64,000 nucleotides of DNA from Hyphomicrobiales bacterium (lineage in GTDB: Bacteria; Pseudomonadota; Alphaproteobacteria; Rhizobiales; JAJFHC01): the NCBI GenBank assembly GCA_021775835.1, contig JAJFHC010000020.1, positions 1-64,000 of the forward strand. The letters run 5' to 3'. Within the stretch, counting starts at the first letter, position 1, and the number at the start of each line of letters is the position of its first letter. The notes beneath the pieces are model-generated. The model was not told where the DNA came from. It saw only the letters and a program-made list of their open reading frames with translations, and searched no databases. Positions 1-8,781 of the stretch are shown here, one piece after another. A program made the position numbers and the translations under genes.

Positions 1-76
1 GGTCCCGCGCAACACGGGCCTCCATATGCGCTTTGATCTGTTTGACCAGATCCACGATCAAGGACATCTCTGCCAC
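1..76 (-). CDS. Partial CDS cut by the left edge, N-terminus only
   Basis: A minus-strand reading frame runs open from a GTG at 76 (or an ATG at 67) to the window edge, giving about 25 residues that begin VAEMSLIVDLVKQIK. An AAGGCG ribosome-binding-like sequence lies a few bases before the GTG. It is 150 bases downstream of the solute-binding protein gene on the same strand, so it may be the next gene of that transport operon. A peptidase, amidase or permease would be usual there, but the visible part is too short to assign a family. Confidence 0.4.
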   Translation of the reverse strand, partial: MAEMSLIVDLVKQIKAHMEARVARD

Positions 77-226
77 GGGTAACGCCTTTTCTTGCCGGCG
101 CAATTCGAAGAGACTGCACCAGATTGGAACCGCAATAATCCGCCACGTTCACAGGAGAAAAGAACCGGCGGCAGCGCGCCACCGGTACTTCGTCCTGCCT
201 GATGTGTCTAGCCGGATCTGCCAGGG

Positions 227-1846
227 TCAAGCAAACCACCACCGCTCGGCGCTCTTGCAGCCGTCAAGCGTCCAGTTGCCGGCAACCTTCTCGGGATGCA
301 TGACATTGTCGCGCAGCCCGTGGAGGTAATTTGTGAATCCCCAGACAACGATGCCACCATCTTCATGCAACAGGCGCTGGCACTCCCAGTACATATCCTT
401 GCGTTTTGCTGTATCAAGCTCGCTACGCGCGGCAACCACAAGTTCATTGAAACGATCAGACGCCTCGGTGTTCTTCCAAGCGGTGTCGTTCCAGGAGGAG
501 TCCTTGACACAGCACGTCGAGAACATCCAGTCGTTGGTAGGCCGCCCGCCCCAATAGGACGTCGTAAAACCGTTTCCGGGTTTATTCCATACATCGGACC
601 AGAAGCCGTCTGAAGGCACACGTTTCACGTTCACGTCGAGACCAACAGGCTTGGCCGATGCCTGCAGCAAGACACCTGCATCCGCTGCACCATCAAGGGC
701 TGCGGGGGACGCAATCAACTCGATCTTGGCGCCCTCCATTCCGGCCTTCTTGAGGTGGAACTTTGCCTTGTCAGGGTCGTACTCGCGCTGCGGCAATTCG
801 GTGTTGAAGTATTGCTGGGCAGGCGAGATATGGTGGTCGTTGCCGATGACACCGTGACCGCCTTCGATCTTGTCGATCATTTCCTGGCGCTTGATCGAAA
901 GTTTGACTGCCATGCGCAGGTCGAAACTGTCAAAGGGAGGCGTGTCCAGCCGCATGACCATCGTGCGGTGTTGGGTGCCCGTTACTTCCTGCACACGAAC
1001 GCCCTGCGCAGCGCCAAGCCGTTTGGCGGTTTTGGGGTCGACATTGTCGATGACGTCCACTTCATTGGTCAGCAGTGCAGATTGCCGTGCGGCCGGATCA
1101 ACCAGGACCAGCGACTCAACTTCATCAAAGTGGGCTCTGTCTTGTTTGAAGTAGTTCGGGTTGCGCGTGAAGAGGGCCCGCACACCAGGCTCGAAACTCT
1201 TGATGGCATAAGGACCGGTACCGTTGCCTGTCGTGACATCGATCTTACCGCTCGAATCCGAAGCCATAATGACGGCGTGATAGTCGCTGAGCACAAACGG
1301 AAAGTCCGCATTGGCGCCCTCCAGTTCGAAGACGACCGTATCGTCGCCGTCCTTTCGAATATCTTTGACGGGTTTGAACAATGATTTGATGGCAGATTTC
1401 GACTCTTCGCTGCGATGTCGGTTGATCGATTGGATAACGTCTTCCGGTGTCAATGACTTGCCGTTGTGGAATTCGACCCCCTTGCGCAACTTGAAAATCC
1501 AGGTCTTTCCGGAGTCACTGGGTTCCATGCTTTCTGCCAACTCCGGCGCGATCGAACCGTCAGGCTGCACTTCCGTCAGGTTGCTCCCCCAGCACCAGTT
1601 GTTGGAGATTTCAACGACCGCACCGGTATTCTTCAGGGCGTCCAGGTTGTCACTGGTCGATCCTGCCGAGAACCCCTGTCTCAATCGTCCGCCTCTTTTC
1701 GGTGTGGCTGCCAGCACGCTATCTGACAGTGACAATGCTGCCGGCAACACGACACCGGCAGCGACCAGCGATGTCACGAACTGTCGCCGGTCGATCTGAC
1801 CGGCCGCGTACTTCTGGGTCTGGTTATCGATAAATCTGTCCTTCAT
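227..1846 (-). CDS. ABC transporter substrate-binding protein, family 5 (peptide/nickel/opine type), Tat-exported
   Basis: This is a periplasmic solute-binding protein of the SBP_bac_5 family (539 aa), which captures peptides, opines or related compounds for an ABC importer. I chose the ATG at 1846 because GGAGGG precedes it at good spacing; an upstream in-frame start at 1936 lacks one. The N-terminus carries twin arginines at residues 20-21 (DRRQF) followed by a hydrophobic stretch, so Tat export is likely. Family hallmarks are the N-terminal lobe (TWIFKLRKGVEFHNG), LTPEDVIQSI, and a long C-terminal lobe. No permease or ATPase gene is visible, though they may lie beyond the left edge. A broken LysR gene diverges from it. 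The substrate cannot be told from sequence. Confidence 0.88.
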   Translation of the reverse strand: MKDRFIDNQTQKYAAGQIDRRQFVTSLVAAGVVLPAALSLSDSVLAATPKRGGRLRQGFSAGSTSDNLDALKNTGAVVEISNNWCWGSNLTEVQPDGSIAPELAESMEPSDSGKTWIFKLRKGVEFHNGKSLTPEDVIQSINRHRSEESKSAIKSLFKPVKDIRKDGDDTVVFELEGANADFPFVLSDYHAVIMASDSSGKIDVTTGNGTGPYAIKSFEPGVRALFTRNPNYFKQDRAHFDEVESLVLVDPAARQSALLTNEVDVIDNVDPKTAKRLGAAQGVRVQEVTGTQHRTMVMRLDTPPFDSFDLRMAVKLSIKRQEMIDKIEGGHGVIGNDHHISPAQQYFNTELPQREYDPDKAKFHLKKAGMEGAKIELIASPAALDGAADAGVLLQASAKPVGLDVNVKRVPSDGFWSDVWNKPGNGFTTSYWGGRPTNDWMFSTCCVKDSSWNDTAWKNTEASDRFNELVVAARSELDTAKRKDMYWECQRLLHEDGGIVVWGFTNYLHGLRDNVMHPEKVAGNWTLDGCKSAERWWFA

Positions 1847-1963
1847 TCTTCCCTCCATTGCATTTCCGGTATTTGGTTCAACAGGTGTTTCTCGTTGCCG
1901 GTCTCCAACAAGGAAGATGCACGCCACGACGATCATCGAAAATTGAAAGATTCTGATTTATCT

Positions 1964-1978
1964 GTTAGATTATCTAAC
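1964..1978. promoter_or_regulatory. 15-bp palindrome, candidate operator
   Basis: GTTAGAT-T-ATCTAAC is a perfect 7-1-7 inverted repeat in the 227-base region between the divergent binding-protein and LysR genes. Its position suits an operator for one or both genes. Which regulator binds is unknown; the adjacent LysR gene appears disrupted. Confidence 0.45.
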
Positions 1979-2073
1979 CAATAAATAGCGTAGATCAGCC
2001 CGCAAGATTTTTGATATCGCCTTAAGACATTGAAAGATAAAGATGTTCCGCAAACCACCGCCTGTAGCTGCGG

Positions 2074-3021
2074 ATGGAGATAGTTTTGGCGCGAATTCCT
2101 TCAATAACAGCTCTTCGGGCCTTCGACTCGGTGGCCAGAAACCTGAGTTTTCGCTGAGCCGCAGACGAACTCAACGTCACTCACGCCGCAGTCAGCCACC
2201 AGATCAAGTCACTTGAGGCGGAAATCGGCCTGACGTTGTTCACAAGAACCAGCAGAAACGTCACCCTGACAAAAGAAGGGAAAAACTATTTCCCGGTCGT
2301 GCACAACAGCCTTTCGGCGATCGAAACCGCCACCGACAGATTGCGGTCGGATCATCCGAGCAAAACGCTCACACTTCAGACCTACAGTTCTTTTGCCAAT
2401 ATGTGGCTCATTCCCCGGTTGGCGGATTTTCAGAACTCGCATCCGAACCTCCGAATCCGGGTTAACACGTCCTACCAGGATACCGGGCACCGCAACATGG
2501 ATATCGGCATATTCAAGGGACCGCCATTCGATGACAGAATGGATTATTCCGAACTGTTCTCAACGGAGCTCATTGTCATCTGCTCACCGGAACGTCTCAA
2601 ACGGGGACCCCCATTGGAATGCCCCGAAGACCTGGTGAACCACACATTGCTGAGCGTTCCCTCGAGCGAGAACGAACCGGAGGACTGGCTTGTCTGGCTC
2701 CAGGCAGCAAATCTGGATGTCGGAGCAATGACGTTCGGGCCCATTTTTGACAACTATCCCATTGTCCTCGAAGCAGTCCTTAACGATGCCGGCGTGGCGC
2801 TTGCCAGACGTCCATTTGCCCACAGGGACATCGAGTCCGGGCAGCTGGCTCAGCCCTTCGAACTTGCAGCACCTGAACCCGGCTCGTGGCATTTCGCGAC
2901 TTTGAAACATGCGCGACGCCAGAATCACATAGCGCTTTTTCAGAGTTGGCTCGTCGCGGAAATTGAAAAGGACCGGCACATTGGCAATACGCCGTCCCGA
3001 TCAGTTCCCCCGCCGGTTTAG
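2074..3021 (+). pseudogene. LysR-family transcriptional regulator interrupted by an in-frame TGA
   Basis: One frame from the ATG at 2074 to the TAA at 3021 would encode a 315-codon GcvA-like LysR regulator. Residues 1-27 (ending RNLSF-R) and the residues after the break (AADELNVTHAAVSHQIKSLE) together form the typical LysR helix-turn-helix, but codon 28 (2155-2157) is TGA. Related proteins have Arg or a similar residue there, so a single CGA-to-TGA transition would explain it. The only downstream start (TTG at 2236) would give a protein without the DNA-binding domain. The C-terminal effector domain (about 2340-3000) looks intact. The 3' end overlaps the convergent metallo-hydrolase gene by 21 bases. 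A base-call error is the main alternative. Confidence 0.8.
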
Positions 3022-3870
3022 CTGAATGAGCGTGTAGGCGCCGTCGATGTTGAGCGGTCCCCATTTGTCGAACATCGCCATGTCCTTGTACTTGGACAGG
3101 TCGACCGAAGCCTTGGTTTCCTCAAGCGATTTTCCTGCACGGGCTGCAGCCAGAACCTGGTCGTACAGGTCGGTCATGTAGTTCCGGAACAACGTAACAT
3201 CCGCCTTGGTCCCCAGTTGTCCATGTCCGGGTGCCAGAATGTCGAATTCCATATCCTCGACACGCTTGAGCGATCGGATCCATTGCGGCAGATAGGCGTC
3301 CGGGAAGTTCTTGAAGGCGACCGTCTTCACCGGAATGAAATCAACCGCGAACAACACGCCTTCGGCTGGAAACCGCATGACGATCATGTTGTTGGAGTGG
3401 TTCTTGCCCACATAACGCAGTTCGACCAGCTTGCCGCCAAGCTCGAGATCAAGCTTTCGCTTGAAGGTGATGTTCGGCACGGCCGTCGGCCGTTTCTCGC
3501 CCTTAATGACCTTCTTGGCCTTGCGGTGGGAAATGACCACAGCGCCATCGTCGGCAAAGACCTCGCCGCCGGCAATATGGTCGCGGTGATCGTGACTGTA
3601 GACCACATATCTTATTGGTTTGTCGAAACGCTTCTTGATCTGCGCCTTCAGCCATGCGGCGGCCTCGGCATTGATCGGGTCGGTGACAATCACACCGTCG
3701 GGGGTCACGTAAAATACGGAATAATGAAAGTTGTTCTGAAACCGGTACACGTCTCCCTTGATCTGGGTGATCGACCGCTTCGCATCCTGCGCGTGAACGG
3801 GTCCAACAGAAACCACGGAGATGACGGAAAGTGACAGAGCCAGAATCAGACCGGCAAACATCGTACGCAT
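3001..3870 (-). CDS. Secreted metallo-beta-lactamase-fold hydrolase
   Basis: This 289-aa protein has an N-terminal signal peptide (cleavage likely after VHA, near residue 27) and a metallo-beta-lactamase fold. The zinc motif HDHRDH is at residues 93-98, with further ligands in KNHSNN, FAVDF and APGHGQLG. The start at 3870 follows GGGAGGT at 6 bases, so the upstream in-frame ATG at 3918 is rejected. It resembles periplasmic MBL hydrolases such as those next to quinoprotein or sulfur-oxidation genes, but no such genes are present. Its substrate is unknown. It is convergent with the broken LysR gene. Confidence 0.85.
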   Translation of the reverse strand: MRTMFAGLILALSLSVISVVSVGPVHAQDAKRSITQIKGDVYRFQNNFHYSVFYVTPDGVIVTDPINAEAAAWLKAQIKKRFDKPIRYVVYSHDHRDHIAGGEVFADDGAVVISHRKAKKVIKGEKRPTAVPNITFKRKLDLELGGKLVELRYVGKNHSNNMIVMRFPAEGVLFAVDFIPVKTVAFKNFPDAYLPQWIRSLKRVEDMEFDILAPGHGQLGTKADVTLFRNYMTDLYDQVLAAARAGKSLEETKASVDLSKYKDMAMFDKWGPLNIDGAYTLIQLNRRGN

Positions 3871-3972
3871 GGTGATACCTCCCAAAGGTGTTGCGGCAGA
3901 TAACCAATCATATGACACAATGCCACCAGTGGAGAAGCGGTTCGGCGTTCACATAAACGTGGCCGTTTGGTC

Positions 3973-4935
3973 TCAGCGCCGGACCGCAAGGACGCCTGCT
4001 GTGAAAATCATGGCCATCCCGATGAGGGTCAGCGCATCCGGCACTTCCCCGAAAAACAGGAACCCCCAGGTCGCCGCGAACACCAGGTAGGAAAAGTCAA
4101 ACGTGGCAACCGTTGACGACGGACCCGACTGATAGGCTATCGCGGACGCCACGCTGCCGATGATGATTGCGGTTGCCAAGAGCCCCAAAGCCACAAATTC
4201 GTCCCTCCCCATGATGCTCCATTCACCCAGCAGGAACGGGTAGAGTTCGGTCATCGATTCCGACGGGCTCAGAAACCCAACCATGGCTGTTGCCAACAGG
4301 CCGACAAGGACAAAGCAGAGGTTCAGCGACAACGCCAGGATCAGGGGATGTTCGGTCCTGCATTTGGTGCGTGTCAGAATCATCGCCAGGGCATAGAGAA
4401 TTGCCGAAGCCAATGGCAATAGGGCGTAGAGATTGAAATCGCCCACTTGCGGCCGAAGGATGACCAGCACACCACTGAACCCGAGAAACACTGAAAACCA
4501 GCCGATCCTGCCGATCCGGTCACCGATAAACAAGGCTGCAAACAGGGTGATGAACAAGGGCAGCACATAATAAACAGAGGCTGCAATCGATAACGCCAGA
4601 TGCGGCAGGGCGATGTAGTAGGCAAGCCACATGAAGGCGAGCATCGCGCTCCGCACGGCCGTCCAGCCGACATTGTCCGGCAGAAGAGACACGGACGGAT
4701 ATCTGAACTTGATGACAGCGATCAGGACAGGAACGGCCAGCACGGAGCGGACAACGAAGATCTGCCAGAGGGTAAAGCTCGTGCTGATCTGCTTGATGGA
4801 GGCATCACCAAGCGACAGGGCAAAAACTGCAATGACGATGGCCGACACCGCCAGTTTCGTGTTGTCGCCGGCGGGGTCTGCAGTGATTTCATCGCGGTTG
4901 CCACCGCCCGTGGCTCTATCTGCCAATATTCTCAA
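3973..4935 (-). CDS. DMT-superfamily permease with two EamA domains
   Basis: A 320-aa inner-membrane protein with about ten hydrophobic segments arranged as two EamA repeats, as in drug/metabolite exporters of the RhaT/YdcZ type. Features include ALSLGDASIKQIS in the first helix and FGEVPDALTLIGMAMI in the last pair of helices. The start appears to be TTG at 4935, preceded closely by GAGG. A LysR regulator starts 120 bases away in the opposite direction and probably controls it. Substrates of this family cannot be inferred from sequence. Confidence 0.85.
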   Translation of the reverse strand: MRILADRATGGGNRDEITADPAGDNTKLAVSAIVIAVFALSLGDASIKQISTSFTLWQIFVVRSVLAVPVLIAVIKFRYPSVSLLPDNVGWTAVRSAMLAFMWLAYYIALPHLALSIAASVYYVLPLFITLFAALFIGDRIGRIGWFSVFLGFSGVLVILRPQVGDFNLYALLPLASAILYALAMILTRTKCRTEHPLILALSLNLCFVLVGLLATAMVGFLSPSESMTELYPFLLGEWSIMGRDEFVALGLLATAIIIGSVASAIAYQSGPSSTVATFDFSYLVFAATWGFLFFGEVPDALTLIGMAMIFTAGVLAVRR

Positions 4936-5055
4936 TCCTCTGCATCACGACGGGTATGCGTCCTCGTCGCACCATTCGAATTGACCGGTATAAGCCAGGA
5001 AGATAGTTTCGTGTAGGCGATATAATTTAACGATAGAAATAAGAAAAATTGTATA

Positions 5056-5949
5056 ATGTCGAAACTTCCGATTGGCGGCATCGAAGTGTTTCTGGCGGTC
5101 GCCAGGCATGGCAACCTGAAACGGGCCTCTGAAGCCCTTGGGGTTCGCGCACCTGCGATCAGCTACCAACTGAAAGCACTTGAAGACCGTCTGGGCACAA
5201 CCCTGTTTCTCAGGACGACCCGGTCGGTACAGTTAACCGATGCCGGACGCGCACTGCTGTCGCGGGCGCAACCGGCGGTGACGCAACTGGAAGAAGCAGT
5301 CGAAGAAGCACGCGCCTCAAGCAAAGTCAGAAAAGGGGCGGTGAAAATCACCCTGCCCTACTTCGCCTATGAACTCACCATCGCGAAAAAACTGTCGGCC
5401 TTTCAGGAAGCCTACCCCGAGATTGAACTTGAACTGTCGTTCAACGAAGCCTTCGAGGACATCGCCGCCGAAGGCTTTCACGCCGGTGTACGATCGGGCG
5501 GGCACATTCGCGAAGACATGATCGCCGTGCGGCTGACACCGCCATTGAAACAGGCCTTTTTTGCCAGCCCGGACTATTTCGACAAACATGGCCGGCCCGA
5601 ACGCCCCGAAGACCTGTTGCAGCACAATTGCATTCGCTATCGCTTTATTGCTTCCAAAAGGATCGCCGAATGGGAATTCAACGGGCCGGATGGTGTGACC
5701 ACGGTTGATGTCAAGGGCCGCCTGATCGTCAACAGCACCAGTGCCCTCCTCAGTGCATCACGGGACGGCCTTGGGATCGGCTGGCTGTTCCGCCCCAATG
5801 TCGAAGACGACATAGCCAACGGGCGGTTGGAAAGCGTCCTGGACACATTCGCCGTTCAGGACCCCGGGCACTTTCTTTACTATCCGAAGGCCAATGGAAA
5901 GATAGAGGTCCTTCGTGCCTTCATCGATTTCATGAAATTGATGCCCTGA
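5056..5949 (+). CDS. LysR-family transcriptional regulator
   Basis: A 297-aa regulator. Residues 1-65 form the winged helix-turn-helix (GNLKRASEALGVRAPAISYQLKALE, read as a motif region), followed by a LysR substrate-binding domain of the GcvA/AmpR subgroup ending near the C-terminus. It is transcribed divergently from the EamA permease, the usual LysR arrangement, and the AT-rich 120-base gap between them should hold the operator. No clear Shine-Dalgarno precedes the ATG. Its stop codon is 2 bases from the stop of the convergent racemase-like gene. Confidence 0.9.
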   Translation: MSKLPIGGIEVFLAVARHGNLKRASEALGVRAPAISYQLKALEDRLGTTLFLRTTRSVQLTDAGRALLSRAQPAVTQLEEAVEEARASSKVRKGAVKITLPYFAYELTIAKKLSAFQEAYPEIELELSFNEAFEDIAAEGFHAGVRSGGHIREDMIAVRLTPPLKQAFFASPDYFDKHGRPERPEDLLQHNCIRYRFIASKRIAEWEFNGPDGVTTVDVKGRLIVNSTSALLSASRDGLGIGWLFRPNVEDDIANGRLESVLDTFAVQDPGHFLYYPKANGKIEVLRAFIDFMKLMP

Positions 5950-5951
5950 CT

Positions 5952-6734
5952 TCAGACGTGCCCGGAGAACCCACGGTGGACAACAGCCGAGTAGGCAAAA
6001 TCCATCAACGTTGCATAACTGAAGACCGGCATGTCGATAGCCCGCTGAACCGATTGGGCAAACGGAGGAAACCCCGTGCACTCGAGCACCATCGCCCCCA
6101 TGTTCGGGTGTTCCGCAGCGAAATCGACACAAACCCTGACAAACTGCGCTTCGGCTTCGGCAAAGACCGCACGCGGTGGATCGGCCCGTTTCTCCGCATG
6201 CCAAAGCCCGTCGAACGCTGGGCATTTGCCATCGTTTCGCGCCCCTCGAATGACCACCCGTTCATCGCGAACCACACCGACCGCATCCAGATGAGCATCG
6301 GTAACAGGTTCGGTGTGGGACACCACGACGCCAACAATGCAGTCACGGCCGATCACCTGCGTGGCCCAGGAAACCTGCAGCAGGCTCGAGATGAAGACCG
6401 GGATGTCGATGGCATCGGCAAGCCGTTTCTGAAAATAAGAAAAGTGACCGCACTCGCCGATGATCGCCCGCGCACCAACGCGTTTCAACCGTTGCGCCGC
6501 GTTAAGGATCGGATCGAACGCACGTTCGCGGTCATCTCCTGAATAGTTCAGGAGCTTTATATTCACGCCTTCGACAATCTCGTACTGGATAGGATAGGGA
6601 AACCCGCTGGGATTGCGCACGTCGCCGGGAAACCCGGGATACTCATCGTCCACGAGCAGAATTCCAAGCCCCATCCCCGAACAGATCTGTCCACGTCTGC
6701 CCATCGCAATGGTAACGTCATGATCCCGCTGCAT
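5952..6734 (-). CDS. Aspartate/glutamate racemase superfamily protein
   Basis: This 260-aa protein has the two-cysteine layout of the Asp/Glu/hydantoin racemase superfamily: Cys95 in GECGHF and Cys219 in LECTGFPP. It therefore probably acts as a cofactor-independent racemase, isomerase or decarboxylase on a small carboxylic or amino acid. The ATG at 6734 follows GGAGAG at 7 bases. It lies 118 bases downstream of acdS on the same strand and may be cotranscribed with it. The N-terminal glycine-rich stretch resembles members annotated only as Asp/Glu racemase family. The exact substrate is unknown. Confidence 0.75.
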   Translation of the reverse strand: MQRDHDVTIAMGRRGQICSGMGLGILLVDDEYPGFPGDVRNPSGFPYPIQYEIVEGVNIKLLNYSGDDRERAFDPILNAAQRLKRVGARAIIGECGHFSYFQKRLADAIDIPVFISSLLQVSWATQVIGRDCIVGVVVSHTEPVTDAHLDAVGVVRDERVVIRGARNDGKCPAFDGLWHAEKRADPPRAVFAEAEAQFVRVCVDFAAEHPNMGAMVLECTGFPPFAQSVQRAIDMPVFSYATLMDFAYSAVVHRGFSGHV

Positions 6735-6852
6735 GGTACGCTCTCCGTCCGAACATCGATACCCGGTACAAACCGTATCGCTTCAAACTCGTGGAAACCA
6801 GAACTTCCATTGCAATCCAAAAAATCTAAAACTAAGGCAACTAATCCGGCCC

Positions 6853-7866
6853 CTACCCGTTCCGGTAAACGTAGCTGTATCCGTTGATGGCAGGCACGCC
6901 GCCAAGATGGGCGTAAAGCACTTTTGAGCCTGCAGGGAAGAAGCCCTTCTGCACCAGATCGATCATGCCCTGCATCGACTTCCCCTCGTAGACCGGGTCG
7001 GTCATCATGCCTTCCATGCGCGCGCACAGCCTGATCGCCTCATTGGTTTCTTCGGATGGCACCCCGTACAACGGATAGGCATAGTCTTCGTTCAGGATTA
7101 CATCGTCGGTTGTGATGTCATGACCGAGTTGAACCAGATCCGCCGTGTTTCGGGCGATCTCCAGAACTTGTTGCCGTGTCTGGTCCGGTGTCGCGGAGGC
7201 ATCGATCCCGATGACGTTGCGCGCCCGGCCATCTGCGGCGAACCCGACCAGCATTCCCGCATGCGTCGAGCCGGTCACCGTGCAGACGATGACGTAGTCG
7301 AACCGGATTCCCATGTCCGCTTCCTGGGCACGCACTTCTTCGGCAAATCCGACAAACCCCAGGCCGCCAAATTTGTGAACCGAGGCCCCCGCCGGAATTG
7401 CATAGGGGTTCCCGCCTTTCGCTTTAACATCCGCCAGCGCATTCTCCCAGCTTTCCCGGATGCCGATGTCAAAACCCTCATCCACCAGTTCGATTTCCGC
7501 TCCCATCACCCGGCTCATGAGAATGTTGCCGACCCGGTCGTAGACAGCGTCCTGGAACGGCACCCAGCTTTCCTGGACCAACCGGCACTTCATGCCGATT
7601 TTGGCGGCTACAGCGGCCACCTGGCGTGTGTGGTTGGATTGCACGCCGCCGATGGTCACTAGCGTATCGGCATTCGAGGCGATGGCATCAGGCACGATGT
7701 ACTCGAGCTTGCGGATCTTGTTGCCACCAAACGCCAGTCCGGAATTGCAGTCCTCACGCTTGGCAAAAAGCTCGACGCCGCCGCCCAGATGCTCCGACAG
7801 ACGGCTCAGTTTCTCAATAGGTGTCGGACCGAAGGTCAGCGGGTAGCGTTCAAATTTTGAGAGCAT
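6853..7866 (-). CDS. acdS: 1-aminocyclopropane-1-carboxylate deaminase
   Basis: AcdS is a PLP enzyme that cleaves ACC, the ethylene precursor, to 2-oxobutyrate and ammonia. The 337-aa protein matches the classical enzyme closely from [11 protein letters not shown] to the C-terminus. The PLP lysine sits in FGGNKIRK (Lys50). DPVYEGKS keeps the Tyr-Glu pair and AHLGG the Leu that separate true ACC deaminases from D-cysteine desulfhydrases. I prefer the ATG at 7866 because it gives the usual length of about 338 aa; a TTG at 7884 with AGGAAG upstream is an alternative. The divergent Lrp-type gene is the expected acdR regulator. Confidence 0.92.
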   Translation of the reverse strand: MLSKFERYPLTFGPTPIEKLSRLSEHLGGGVELFAKREDCNSGLAFGGNKIRKLEYIVPDAIASNADTLVTIGGVQSNHTRQVAAVAAKIGMKCRLVQESWVPFQDAVYDRVGNILMSRVMGAEIELVDEGFDIGIRESWENALADVKAKGGNPYAIPAGASVHKFGGLGFVGFAEEVRAQEADMGIRFDYVIVCTVTGSTHAGMLVGFAADGRARNVIGIDASATPDQTRQQVLEIARNTADLVQLGHDITTDDVILNEDYAYPLYGVPSEETNEAIRLCARMEGMMTDPVYEGKSMQGMIDLVQKGFFPAGSKVLYAHLGGVPAINGYSYVYRNG

Positions 7867-8026
7867 GGAATTGTCTTTCTTCAAGTGTTCTTCCTGGTTC
7901 GATAATAATCAAAGCGAAATGAAAGGTGTTCTCAAATTATCCGCCACTCCGTCATGTGATACCGATGTGAAAAGGATATTATGGTATGAAATGACAGTTC
8001 CTATCCCTATGTTGAAAGAATCTTTC

Positions 8027-8491
8027 ATGGAAGAACAACTCGACAAAATTGATCGCAGGATTCTCAGACACTTGCAGCGCGACGGCCGCCTGACAAATGC
8101 GGAACTGGCCAAAACCGTGAATGTCAGCCCGGCAACCTGCCATCGCCGGACTCAGCGTTTGTTTGACGACGGCTACATCCGTTCGGTGCGCGCCGAGGTT
8201 GTGCCCAAGCGGGTGGATCGGGGCGCCCTTGTCGTTGTCGGGGTTGTTCTCGACCGGTCGACGCCGGAGAGCTTTGGCGCCTTCGAAGCGGCGATCGTCG
8301 AACTTCCCTTCATCCTCGACTGCCATCTGGTAGCCGGTGATTTTGACTACTTCCTGAAAATCAGGGTTCAGGACATCGCAGACTTCAATCGCCTTCACGG
8401 TGAACAGTTGATTGCCCTGCCCGGCGTCCGCCAAACCCGTACCTTCTTCGTCATGAAAGAAGTCATAGACAACGCACCACTGGAATTTTGA
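8027..8491 (+). CDS. acdR: Lrp/AsnC-family regulator, probable AcdR
   Basis: A 154-aa Lrp/AsnC regulator with an N-terminal helix-turn-helix (IDRRILRHLQRDGRLTNAEL, then SPATCHRRTQRL) and a C-terminal RAM/AsnC ligand domain (residues about 65-145). It is divergent from acdS with 160 bases between the two starts. In proteobacteria acdS is typically controlled by such a divergent Lrp-type gene, acdR, so that role is inferred from family and position. I chose the ATG at 8027 because it gives the standard Lrp length; in-frame starts upstream (7865, 8009) would add an unrelated N-terminus. Confidence 0.85.
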   Translation: MEEQLDKIDRRILRHLQRDGRLTNAELAKTVNVSPATCHRRTQRLFDDGYIRSVRAEVVPKRVDRGALVVVGVVLDRSTPESFGAFEAAIVELPFILDCHLVAGDFDYFLKIRVQDIADFNRLHGEQLIALPGVRQTRTFFVMKEVIDNAPLEF

Positions 8492-8781
8492 TTTCCGGTT
8501 GGACGCCAGCCCGCTCACATCAGGACTACTGGCTACGGTTCAACCGAGATGCAGAAAAGGTCGGGATTCCGCAATCTGCGATCTCGACAAAGGTTCTGAG
8601 GAGATAACTATCGGTGAATGGCCATTCTGTCTTATACATGACATCATTCGTATCAATTCAATTTTCCAATTAGAGCAAATCATCCAGATTGCAGCAATAG
8701 CCAGCCGCCTGGAAAACCGGCACTTTTCGCGACGTCGGATGTCTCATGACGCATCAGCGCGTTTTCAAAGGTTCAGGCCCG

